The notes below the pieces were generated by a model. That model did no database searches and was not told where the DNA came from. It saw nothing but the letters and a program-made list of their open reading frames with translations. 64,000 nucleotides of DNA from Tritrichomonas musculus (lineage: Eukaryota > Parabasalia > Tritrichomonadida > Tritrichomonadidae): assembly GCA_039105265.1 (NCBI GenBank), contig JAPFFF010000002.1:6696001-6760000 (forward strand), written 5' to 3'. Made by a program: the position numbers and the translations under genes. Numbering within the stretch: the stretch's first letter is position 1; every line of letters begins with the position of its first letter. Of the stretch, positions 29,540 to 39,122 are shown piece by piece.

Positions 29540-30521
29540 GAAATATTTTTAATATTATAATTGTTTGAAAAAGTTCAACTTTTTGTGAATCCAAATATGC
29601 AATATTATGTCTATAAAAAAGCTTTTATAACCAATTATATATTTGAATATTTTAAAAAACAATATAGGATTTTAATTTTTTATCAAGTGTATTTTTTTCC
29701 TGATTATTAATATTAAATAAATATTGTTATTAGAAGTGGGATATTAGATTTTTTTAGGCCTTTTAAAAAATGGAAAAAACAAATATTTCATGTTTATATT
29801 ATTTTATTGTATTATAATACCTATAAATATTTTATTGGTATTAAGATTTATGATATATCCAATTTTTTAACGAGATATAAGCATTTATTTCCCAACTTTT
29901 TGATAACCACATCCCACCTTCTCAAAAAGTTTGTTCGTGTCATGACCTTTTTTAAAATGTTTTTTTATTTAAAATATTATGTCATTTTGCTCCTTTATAT
30001 TTTGAAATAACAAAAAAAAAAATAATTTAATGCGTTTATATCTTATTAATAGAAACTTTCTTATGGTATAACTATATAAATTCCTTTATATATAGGGGAT
30101 TCAACAAAGGTATGGAAACTCTTTTTCAATTTTATTTTATGCAAAAAAAGCTCGAATATTGATCATTTTTTATTAAAAATTAGTCCATAGTCATGTATAT
30201 AATATTTATAGCATAAATATAAAATCAAAAAAAAAAAAAAAAATAATTTTAAGTAACTATCACGCGGTTCCCCTAATTCTACTAGGGGGAAGATTTTTTG
30301 TAATTTCCCCTAAAAATAATAGGGGGAAAAATTTGGTTATCAGTTTTGAAATCAATTTATATTATCAATGTATATTTATTTTATCAATATTAGGAAGTAA
30401 ATCAATTATTAATCTTTTGAATTCGAAAATAGGGAACTCACTAATTTTTAAATGTTCTATTCAAAAATAAATAAACTATTCAAAAAACAAATAAACTATT
30501 CAAAAATAGTTAATAAAAAGA
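29540..30521. other. AT-rich spacer with a pair of small hairpins
   Basis: No gene is recognised. The hairpins at 30268-30330 are the only distinct structure. Confidence 0.5.
30268..30330. repeat. Two tandem C4-5/G5 hairpins
   Basis: TTCCCCTA...TAGGGGGAA occurs twice in a row (30268-30292 and about 30303-30328). Each is a short stem with a loop of 6-9 bases, and the two differ mainly in the loop. They stand out in DNA with almost no G or C. They lie about 200 bp upstream of the ankyrin gene. Confidence 0.6.
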
Positions 30522-32669
30522 ATGGATGATTTCGAAAGCATTAAGCAATATCATGAAGAAATTCAAACTATACAAGTACAAATCATCCAATACATATCAA
30601 ATAATTGCGATAACGATATAGATTTTCAAGAATTATCCAATATCCTCAATGAAAAAATTATCATTAATTGCAATAAAAACAAACTTAAAGTGATACTTCA
30701 CCTAATATCTAATATTTCTGAAAACCGCCATAGGAATCAATTTTTCTTTTCAAAAATAGAGAAAATTCTTCATTTTTTGAGAGAAGAAACGATAAATTTT
30801 TTTTCAAATGATGAAATTTTTACAATTTTTCGGAAAAGCAAACGAATTCTTCTTTTTCTATTTCAGCAAGAAATAATCAAGCCAGATTCTTACATGTACA
30901 CTGTGCTAATTCGTGATGAGTATAAAATCAGGAATTATCCGGCTTATTTTTTCAATGAATTTGACACTTTTTTCAAAGGGGATATGAGAAAAGAAATTGA
31001 ATTGAAATGTGAAAATGACAAAAATCCAGATTTGTATTCAAAAAGGAGAGAAATTGGAGAGAATGAAAGCTACTTATGTGAACTAATAAGAAATGATAGT
31101 ATAAATGAATTCATAACGTACATCAACTGTGAAAATATTTCAATGTCAAGTGAAGTGAAGCCTTCAATTTTTGAGAGCAACTCATTTTTAATGAAAAGGA
31201 AACCGAGATTAATTGAATATTCTGCTTTCTTTGGATCAATTCAAATTTTCAAATATTTGATGGTTTCAAAGGCTGACTTCACTTCATCTTTATGGCTTTA
31301 TGGAATTCATAGCAACAATTCTGAATTGATTCACATTCTTGAAGATATGGACATTGCACAAGATGACTCGATTTATTATGACTGTTACAAAGAATCAATC
31401 AAATGTTTCAACAATGATTTTGCGGAATATTTTGAGAACAATTATTTAACGGATAAAACCGAAAATTCCCACTTTTTGAAATATTACAATTTTGAATTCT
31501 TTCCCAAGTCCTACTTTTTGTATGATTTATGCAAGTATGACCATTTCATTCCCGTTCAAATCATTCTGAATAAAATTGAATACAATTTGAATAAACAAAA
31601 AGAAAAAGCATTGTTGATTATCGCTGCTGAAAAGGGGAATATTGAGATTGTTGAGCTTTTGTTGCAATGCACAGGAATTGATATAAATGAAAAATATGTT
31701 TTTGAGATGCTGAATGGAAGGAAGAGAGAAGAGACAACAGCTTTGGTTTCTGCAATTAAGAACAACTTTTTCGAAATAGCAAAACTTTTGTTGGAATTTG
31801 ATGACATTGATGTTAATTCAAAATATGTCCAAAAAAAGCATCGAATAAGAGTGAAGACAATAGAAAGAACATGTCTGTTTCTTGCTGTTTCAAATGAAAA
31901 TGAAGAAATCGTTCGTATTTTGTTGAATAACGATGATATTCAAGTCAACAAGAAATCAATTCTTCATTTTCGAAGAAGACATGAAGAGAAGACTGCTTTA
32001 TTGAAAGCAATTGAAATTGGTAATGATAAAATTGTTTCTCTTCTTTTAGATCATCCAGAAATTAATGTTAATATATGTTCTTTCGAGGACAAATTGTATT
32101 GCCAATCAAAAACAATAAAAACAGCTTTGCTTTTAGCAATTGAAAATGGAAGCATTGAAATCATAAAGCTTTTGTTACAAAGACAAGACATTGACGTTAA
32201 TTTTTTTTCTATTATTGAACTTAACGACAAGAAAGATAAAATAACTCCTTTGTGCTTCTCTGTTGAAAAGAATAACGCTAAAATTGTAGAGCTTTTGTCA
32301 AAGCATCCAAGAATCGAAATCAATAAGAAATCAAAGTTTCATCAAAAAACAAGAGAAAGTGTAAAAATAAAGATCTCAAAAGCACCATTACAAATTGCTG
32401 TTGAGAATAACAATTTAAATATTGTTAATATTTTGTTAAATTGCCCAGAAACTGATGTCAATTTGACCACTGATACTTACACTGAAGCCAAAAATGAGAG
32501 AAAATTCATCGCTTATGTGATAATGATGATTACTGCCGCAATCTTGATGATTCACTCTGGTGCTAATGACTCTGAAGTATCTGGTTGGTTCTGGCAAATT
32601 ATTTTAATGCTACTGATGATAATTTCATTAATTTTTTCTTATCCAATTTTAAATCAACTTTTTGAATAG
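30522..32669 (+). CDS. DUF3447/ankyrin-repeat protein with C-terminal membrane hairpin
   Basis: The ATG at 30522 gives 715 aa. Residues 1-150 are the N-terminal helical region shared with relics at 21985, 37848 and 45889. The DUF3447 core lies near 180-300 and contains RLIEYSAFFGSIQIF and then LWLYGIHSNNSELIH. From about 345 to 650 there are seven ankyrin repeats, spaced by basic insertions of about 15 residues, for example ERTCLFLAVSNENEEIVRIL and KTALLLAIENGSIEIIKLLL. The C-terminus has two hydrophobic segments (about 664-680 and 690-711) that look like a membrane hairpin. Ankyrin arrays bind proteins. DUF3447/ankyrin families are greatly expanded in trichomonads, with unknown function; a membrane anchor on one suggests tethering of the array to a membrane. 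Confidence 0.85.
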   Translation: MDDFESIKQYHEEIQTIQVQIIQYISNNCDNDIDFQELSNILNEKIIINCNKNKLKVILHLISNISENRHRNQFFFSKIEKILHFLREETINFFSNDEIFTIFRKSKRILLFLFQQEIIKPDSYMYTVLIRDEYKIRNYPAYFFNEFDTFFKGDMRKEIELKCENDKNPDLYSKRREIGENESYLCELIRNDSINEFITYINCENISMSSEVKPSIFESNSFLMKRKPRLIEYSAFFGSIQIFKYLMVSKADFTSSLWLYGIHSNNSELIHILEDMDIAQDDSIYYDCYKESIKCFNNDFAEYFENNYLTDKTENSHFLKYYNFEFFPKSYFLYDLCKYDHFIPVQIILNKIEYNLNKQKEKALLIIAAEKGNIEIVELLLQCTGIDINEKYVFEMLNGRKREETTALVSAIKNNFFEIAKLLLEFDDIDVNSKYVQKKHRIRVKTIERTCLFLAVSNENEEIVRILLNNDDIQVNKKSILHFRRRHEEKTALLKAIEIGNDKIVSLLLDHPEINVNICSFEDKLYCQSKTIKTALLLAIENGSIEIIKLLLQRQDIDVNFFSIIELNDKKDKITPLCFSVEKNNAKIVELLSKHPRIEINKKSKFHQKTRESVKIKISKAPLQIAVENNNLNIVNILLNCPETDVNLTTDTYTEAKNERKFIAYVIMMITAAILMIHSGANDSEVSGWFWQIILMLLMIISLIFSYPILNQLFE

Positions 32670-33324
32670 AATTTCAATTCTTTGTTTTGTCAAATATAAT
32701 TCAAAAAGTTGCCATTTTAATTCAATTCCAATTTCATCAATTAATGAAATTTTCACATTTTTATATTTCTTATAACATTCATCTTTGTTTGTTTTATCTA
32801 GTTCAAAAATAAATTTTTTGTTTTATCTAATTCAAAATCAACTTTTTCAATAAGATTAATAATCAGCTTTTTTAATGAAGTTTCTAACTTTTTGAATTTT
32901 ATAAAATTTCAAATTGGGTTGTTTTTCATGTAATTATCAACAAATATTTGCTTATAGCATTTCAAATAAAGTTTTTTTCAATACAATTTCAAGTGTTTTT
33001 TTTATAAAATTTTATTAGTTTTTTTTATAAATCTGTTTTTCAAACTGCAAACGAAAATGGAAATGATGAAATCATTCATATTTTATCAGAACATCAAAAT
33101 AAAAATAATAAATAAATATATTTGTAATTGGTTTTATAAAAAATTATTATTTTCCATATTTTTTTGTTAAAAAATTATATTTATATTTATATAAAAATCT
33201 CAAATTTCTATTGAATCAATAGAGATAAAATCATAGATAAAAATAAAAAATTTGAGAAAACTTATTGAATTTAAGATCAAAGGTTATTTGTGATATAAAA
33301 TCATTAAAATTCAACCCAAAATAC
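32670..33324. other. Spacer with an isolated ankyrin relic
   Basis: AT-rich spacer, like that between the ankyrin islands at 39-41 kb. One ankyrin-like piece is entered separately. Confidence 0.5.
33041..33115 (+). pseudogene. Isolated ankyrin-repeat relic
   Basis: Twenty-four open codons reading QTANENGNDEIIHILSEHQ and then a stop. The pattern TAxExGNxEIIxILxxH is the first helix pair of an ankyrin repeat, as in the gene 370 bp upstream. It is too short to be a gene and is probably left from a formerly longer array. Confidence 0.55.
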
Positions 33325-36300
33325 ATGCTTGATAATTTATTGTATTTGCAAACTATTGTTGATAATAACGCTTATTCTTTGACAAATAAAAATTTTGATC
33401 ATGTCTTGCAAGATTACCATTTTTTTCATATTTCAGATAATCACCCATTAAATGAAAATGATAAGGAAAAAATAAACTTAAACATCAATAGATCCAAAAT
33501 TCTAATTATTAATGAGGATAAAACTCTAAATGAAGTAACCAAAGAACAATATTTAATTATAAGTTTTGAAAAGACCATAATTATTCTAAACCAATCATCA
33601 ATGCCACTTATTCACGCATTAATAAATTCCAATCCAGCCATTTTAGTCTGTTTTTTAAAGAACGCCAAAGAAAAAGTGAAAATTGAAGGAATTGAAAATC
33701 GAGAAATGAAGAATGAGTTTTATTTTGACGAAGAAGTTTCAAACTTAAGCAAAGAATTTAAATTTACATACAACAAAATCAACGCTCATATCATCCCGCT
33801 TTGGAACATTCTAGTTCCAAGCCTTTCCGCCTATTTAATTCAAAAAAGTTACAATGAAATCGGTTACAATCGAATTGAAAATTTTCAGTCAGACAAAGAG
33901 AAGAATGGCAGCTCAAAGATCATTGATAGGGATGAATTTGTCAAGCTGAGAGTGCTTGGAAACGGAGCCTGTTCAATAGTGCATTTGGCCTATCACATTG
34001 AAAGAGGCCAATTGGTGGCGGTTAAGTCCGTTTTCATTGATGTTTCAGAAACCGAAAAGCTGCAGAAAAGAGAAGCTTCCATTTACAACAGAATTCGGCA
34101 TCCATTTCTGCCGAAATTCTATGGAAGAACGAATGACGACAAATGCTTTGTGATTGAATTTATAAACGGCAAAACATTGAAATACTTAGAATCAATTGAA
34201 TTGAATAACAGTGAAATAATAACGCTTATATTTCAATTGATTTTGATCGTTGACCATTTTCATAAGAACAGGCTCATTCTGCGTGACATGAAAGTTGACA
34301 ATTTAATGATTGACGTGAAAAAGACACTCATTATGATTGACTTCGATCGTGTCATTGACGAAAATGACAGTCACGCTCAAAATAATTTTTCTGACGTTTT
34401 TTCGGTTTTTGGAGCACCTGAAGTTTATACGAATGGAACTTTTTCATACAAATCTGACATATATACAATGGGGAAAGTCATTGAACATATAGTTAAAAAA
34501 ACGAATTCAATAATTAGTCAAAATAACTTAGATTTTTTGAATGGAATTGTAAAAATATTGACCAATGAAGTCCCCGAAAACCGTCCAAAAATAGAAGATA
34601 CCGTCGTTATTTTTTTTCTTAATTTTTATAATGATATAAACATTCCTCATTTGCCTGTTATTTTTGATGCTGCTCCACTAATGAATAATTTTTTCATTCA
34701 TAAAATAAATCCAGCTCTTTCATCTCTTCAGAACATCTTCAAACAAAATCCACTCGTTCAAATTTCAGAAATTAATTCATTCATTCAAAATTCAGAATTG
34801 AATACAAACCCAATGTTGAAACTTCTATTGAAACAAATTGATAAAAAAAAATTTGATAAACTGGAAGCAGATAGAAATGAGCCTGAAGGACAATATAATC
34901 TTGCTCTTGCTTATATTCATGGAAAAGGCGTTGAAAAAGACATTAATCAAGCGCTTCATTATCTTAATCTTGCAGCTAATCAAAACCATGCAAAAGCGCA
35001 ATTTCTTCTTGGCCGAATCTACGAAACAGGCGAAATTGTTCAACAAGACATCAACAAAGCGCTTTTATATTACAATCTTGCTGGTAATCAGAAGCATTCA
35101 AATGCATTATTTATATTAGGCAATATTTATGAAGAAGGAAAATTAGTTAAACAAGACGTTCAAAAAGCAATTCATTATTATTCACTTGCATCAAATCTGA
35201 ACCATTGTGAATCTTCATACAATCTTGGTGTTTTTTATGAAGGAGGAAATTATGTTTCACGTGACATTAATAAAGCTATATTTTATTATAATCTTGCTGC
35301 TGATCAAAATCATGTACAATCATCATTCAAACTCGGTTTGTTTTACTATAAAGGGAAATATGTTAAATGTGATATCAATAAAGCTTTAATTTTTTTTAGT
35401 CGTGCAGCAAATAAAAATCATGCTGAAGCACAGTATTTTATGGGACTTATTTATGATGAAAGAATAAAGGATATTGATAAAGCTATTCATTATTATAATT
35501 TGGCTGCCGAACAAGGTTTTAATGAAGCTTATTTCAAGCTGGGAGTTATTTATTTAGATAAAAGAAATGTCAATAAAGCAATTCATTTTTTCAGCCTTGC
35601 TGCAAATAATAATCATTCTTTGGCACAATTTTATTTAGGTGTCATTTATGATAGTGGAGTTTATGTTCCTCGTGATTTAAGAAAAGCTGCTCATTATTAT
35701 TCACTTGCTGCAAAAGATAATTGTGATGCTCTAATCAATCTTGGTGTTATTTATTCACAAAAAGAATTTTATGGTTATGACATTAATAAATCAATTTCTT
35801 ATTTTAAAAAGGCAGCAGATCATAACTATTCAAAAGCACAATTTATTCTTGGTGACCTTTATTACTTTGGCCTAAATGTTAAACAAGATATTAATAATGC
35901 GATTTATTATTATCAACTTGCTGCAAGTCAGAATGATTTAAAATCACAAAAAAATCTTGGTTTTATTTATATTGATGGAAAATTTATTCCTCGTGAAGTT
36001 AATAAATCTCTTTATTATTTTGGACTTGCTGCGGATCAAGATGACACAGATTCACAATTTAATATTGGTCTCATCTATTATACTAATAAATATATTCAAA
36101 GAGATATAAATAAAGCCATTCATTTTTTTACTCTTGCTGCAAATAAAAATATGATGCAAGCACAGTTTAATCTTGGATTGATCTATACAAGTAGTTCATT
36201 AGGTCATCGCGATCTTGATAAAGCTATTCATTATTATTCATTAGCTGCTAAGAAAAACATTGTTGAAGCCAAATTTAACTTAGGAATGATATACTTATTG

Positions 36301-37677
36301 GATAAAGGCTTTCATCATGATATTAATAAAGCTATTTATTATTTATCGCTTGCTTCTGATTCAAATTATCCAGTTGCACAATACTATCTTGGCATTATTT
36401 ATTTATCCAAAAAGGATGGCGTATTTGATATTAATAAATCAGTTCGTTATTTATCTTTAGCAGCTAAAAATAACGTTGCTGCTTCCCAATATCTTCTAGG
36501 CGTCATGTATTATTTTGATTCATATTTTCCACATGATGCTAATAAAGCTATCCATTATCTTTCACTTGCTGCAAATCAAAATCATTCTGATGCGCAATTG
36601 ATGCTTGGACACATCTATTCAGCAGATGAATGTAATGCAAATGATCTCAATAAAGCTATTCATTATTATTCACTTGCTGCAAATCAAAACAATCCAGATG
36701 CCTATTTATGGCTTGGATTACACTATCTTGAAAAAGACATTAATAAAGCAATCTATTATTTATCTATTGCTGCAGGCCGAAGTAATCGAAATGCACAATA
36801 CATTCTTGGAGTCATTTACAGTGGCAAGAATGGCTATCCAACTGATATTGATAAATCAATCAAATATTATACACAAGCAGCAAATCAAGATCATCCTAAA
36901 GCACAATATTATCTTGGACTTATTTATTACAATGGCCAATTCGTTGAAAGAAATGCTAAGAAGGGAGTGCTTTATATATTCCTTTCATCGAAAAATGGCT
37001 TCAAAAAGGCCAATTTCGCACAAGGATTTCTTCACCATGAAGGGAAAAGTGCTGATAAAGATATCAGAAAAGCAATTCAATATTATAAAGAAGCTTCTTC
37101 TTTCGATAACCAATATGCTAAAAACAATCTTGGAGTCATTCACAAGAATGGCTTCGGAGACGAAATTAAGAAAAATGTGGCAAATGCGATTGTCTACTTC
37201 GAAGAGGCAATTCGTCAGAAAAATGACCATTTGGCAATGTATAATTTGGCAAATATTTTGATTTATGATGAATCAGTGAAAAAGAATATTGAAAAGTCAA
37301 TTGAATTGCTGATTAAATCATCTAATCGATTCGCCATCTCTTACTTGCTTTTGTCGTCATTTCTAATAAAACAATTTGGTTTTGATACAGAGAAAATTGT
37401 GAAGATAATTGAAAAAGTTGATGGTGTATCAAATGAAAAAGTGCTGATAGTAATCAAAATAATTACTACAATGAAAGAAAAAGGCCATTCTTGGTGTGAC
37501 ATGTTATATGAAAATTATCGGAAAGTGGATTTTTTGTATGATGTTAATCTTAATGAAATTCCATCGGATATGGAAAAATTTGATAAAAGTAAAGATACCT
37601 CGAACTTATTAAAATTGAAAGAGCTTTCAAATGAATTTTATGAAGGATTTGGATACGATTTATTGTATGATTTGTAG
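33325..37677 (+). CDS. Protein kinase with about 23 Sel1 repeats
   Basis: The first ATG is at 33325 (MLDNLLYLQT), giving 1,450 aa; the 20 codons upstream start at TTG and are rejected. The N-terminal 1-200 are unassigned. Kinase domain, about 205-450: LGNGACSIV (glycine loop 211-216), VAVK (Lys234), LRDMKVDN (319-326, HRD changed to LRD but Asp321, Lys323 and Asn326 kept), DFD at 339-341 instead of DFG, and GAPE. From about 519 to 1380 run some 23 Sel1 repeats (xxLGxIYxxGxxVxxDINKAIxYYxLAAxxNH). The catalytic residues permit activity, and the DFD change is shared with the paralogue at 1-3699. Sel1 solenoids usually nucleate complexes, so this may be a kinase scaffold. Single exon, no signal peptide or membrane segment. 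Confidence 0.9.
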   Translation: MLDNLLYLQTIVDNNAYSLTNKNFDHVLQDYHFFHISDNHPLNENDKEKINLNINRSKILIINEDKTLNEVTKEQYLIISFEKTIIILNQSSMPLIHALINSNPAILVCFLKNAKEKVKIEGIENREMKNEFYFDEEVSNLSKEFKFTYNKINAHIIPLWNILVPSLSAYLIQKSYNEIGYNRIENFQSDKEKNGSSKIIDRDEFVKLRVLGNGACSIVHLAYHIERGQLVAVKSVFIDVSETEKLQKREASIYNRIRHPFLPKFYGRTNDDKCFVIEFINGKTLKYLESIELNNSEIITLIFQLILIVDHFHKNRLILRDMKVDNLMIDVKKTLIMIDFDRVIDENDSHAQNNFSDVFSVFGAPEVYTNGTFSYKSDIYTMGKVIEHIVKKTNSIISQNNLDFLNGIVKILTNEVPENRPKIEDTVVIFFLNFYNDINIPHLPVIFDAAPLMNNFFIHKINPALSSLQNIFKQNPLVQISEINSFIQNSELNTNPMLKLLLKQIDKKKFDKLEADRNEPEGQYNLALAYIHGKGVEKDINQALHYLNLAANQNHAKAQFLLGRIYETGEIVQQDINKALLYYNLAGNQKHSNALFILGNIYEEGKLVKQDVQKAIHYYSLASNLNHCESSYNLGVFYEGGNYVSRDINKAIFYYNLAADQNHVQSSFKLGLFYYKGKYVKCDINKALIFFSRAANKNHAEAQYFMGLIYDERIKDIDKAIHYYNLAAEQGFNEAYFKLGVIYLDKRNVNKAIHFFSLAANNNHSLAQFYLGVIYDSGVYVPRDLRKAAHYYSLAAKDNCDALINLGVIYSQKEFYGYDINKSISYFKKAADHNYSKAQFILGDLYYFGLNVKQDINNAIYYYQLAASQNDLKSQKNLGFIYIDGKFIPREVNKSLYYFGLAADQDDTDSQFNIGLIYYTNKYIQRDINKAIHFFTLAANKNMMQAQFNLGLIYTSSSLGHRDLDKAIHYYSLAAKKNIVEAKFNLGMIYLLDKGFHHDINKAIYYLSLASDSNYPVAQYYLGIIYLSKKDGVFDINKSVRYLSLAAKNNVAASQYLLGVMYYFDSYFPHDANKAIHYLSLAANQNHSDAQLMLGHIYSADECNANDLNKAIHYYSLAANQNNPDAYLWLGLHYLEKDINKAIYYLSIAAGRSNRNAQYILGVIYSGKNGYPTDIDKSIKYYTQAANQDHPKAQYYLGLIYYNGQFVERNAKKGVLYIFLSSKNGFKKANFAQGFLHHEGKSADKDIRKAIQYYKEASSFDNQYAKNNLGVIHKNGFGDEIKKNVANAIVYFEEAIRQKNDHLAMYNLANILIYDESVKKNIEKSIELLIKSSNRFAISYLLLSSFLIKQFGFDTEKIVKIIEKVDGVSNEKVLIVIKIITTMKEKGHSWCDMLYENYRKVDFLYDVNLNEIPSDMEKFDKSKDTSNLLKLKELSNEFYEGFGYDLLYDL

Positions 37678-37847
37678 TTAATTCAATAAATACTTCATAT
37701 TTATATTATTTTTTTGTGTTTATTTCTTCTTTCTTAAGATTTTAATAATTCATGATCAAATTTTGATTCCTTGAATCTGTATTGGAGATTGTATTTAAAC
37801 TTTTTGAATTAACTCTGAAAAAAAAATTTTCAAAAAATTGTGAAAAA

Positions 37848-38966
37848 ATGGAAAAGGTTCAAGAATATTTAGAAATAATGAAAAATATGCATCAACAAAT
37901 ACTAGAATACATTGATTCTGCGAACAATCTTGAAAATGATTTTGAAACTTTAGAGAATTGTTTCAATAATCTCTCGATTACACAATCTCGCCAAAAATTC
38001 AAAGGATTGTTACATTTAATAATTGATATATCAAATAATCATCAAAGATCACCAGATTTTTTCAAAAAAGTAGAGAAAATCTTAATTTTCGTTAAAACAG
38101 AAATCAAACAGACCTTTTCAAATTTAGAAATATTCAACTTTTTTAAAACCAACAAGCGAATTCTACTATTTCTAATAGAAGAAAAGATAGTGGTTATTGA
38201 TAGAATAATTTTATTAAAACTTATAAGAAAGAATGATTACGAATCGTTTTTCTTACCAGAAATTTCTTCATTTTACGGTTGTGGTGAAATAATTGACCAA
38301 AACGATGAATCATTAACTGAATTTCAAAGGAAAAGAAAAATTGGTGAAAATGATGACTTTCTTTGCCAATTGATTAGAAATGATTCTGTTGCTGAATTTG
38401 TTGAATATGTGAATAAGGCCAATTTACCATTGAATTCGATCATTAAACCGTCATTTTATGAAACGAATCAATCGTTGTTAGAGAATGATAAAATCGAATT
38501 AATTGAATATGCTGCTTTTTTTGGATCAATTCAAATTCTTCAATATTTATGGAAAAGTGGAATTGAATTGATGCCAAAAACTTTGAATTATTCAATTCAT
38601 TCAAATAATCACGAATTAATTCATTTTTTGATTGAAAATTTAGACAACCCATTAAATTCATATTATGACTGCTTGATTGAATCAATAAAATGTCATCATA
38701 TTGAAGTATCTGACTTTTTCAAAGAAAATTCAGAAATTAGGCCAGATCAAAAAAATAAACTCGATTTAGAAATAGTAAAGTATCATAACTATTTAAACTT
38801 TCCAGAAGAATTTGATACTAATTTCATTTTCCCTTATTTGTGCCTCTATGATTATCGGATTCTTGTTGAAAACTTCTTGAATAACAATAATATTGATGTA
38901 AACAAAACTGTCATTCAAAACATAATTATTTGGTTTAATTATGTTTTAATCACAAATGATTTTTAA
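37848..38966 (+). CDS. DUF3447 protein, short form; upstream part of a fragmented ankyrin gene
   Basis: The ATG at 37848 (MEKVQEYLEIMKNMHQQ) gives 372 aa; the 22 codons before it depend on TTG. It aligns end to end with residues 1-365 of the protein at 30522: the N-terminal helical region (FFKKVEKILIFVKTEI, FKTNKRILLFLIEEKIV), the DUF3447 core (ELIEYAAFFGSIQILQYLW, then NYSIHSNNHELIHFLIEN), and the beginning of the first ankyrin repeat (LVENFLNNNNIDVNKTV). It then stops, whereas the relative continues into seven repeats. In the next 2.4 kb, and again past the giant insertion, single ankyrin repeats lie in the same orientation. The open frame may be a functional short protein or the surviving 5' part of a decaying gene. 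Confidence 0.7.
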   Translation: MEKVQEYLEIMKNMHQQILEYIDSANNLENDFETLENCFNNLSITQSRQKFKGLLHLIIDISNNHQRSPDFFKKVEKILIFVKTEIKQTFSNLEIFNFFKTNKRILLFLIEEKIVVIDRIILLKLIRKNDYESFFLPEISSFYGCGEIIDQNDESLTEFQRKRKIGENDDFLCQLIRNDSVAEFVEYVNKANLPLNSIIKPSFYETNQSLLENDKIELIEYAAFFGSIQILQYLWKSGIELMPKTLNYSIHSNNHELIHFLIENLDNPLNSYYDCLIESIKCHHIEVSDFFKENSEIRPDQKNKLDLEIVKYHNYLNFPEEFDTNFIFPYLCLYDYRILVENFLNNNNIDVNKTVIQNIIIWFNYVLITNDF

Positions 38967-39122
38967 TTTAATTTAAAGATAAGTTTATTTTAAATAAAGT
39001 TCAATTTTTTTGTTAGAAATTATGTTTGACATTAATTATTTGTTATAAAATTCGCATTCAAAAATTTCAATGGAATTCAAAATCACTTTTCAATAATGAA
39101 ATTTCAATTGTTTCTATTTAAT

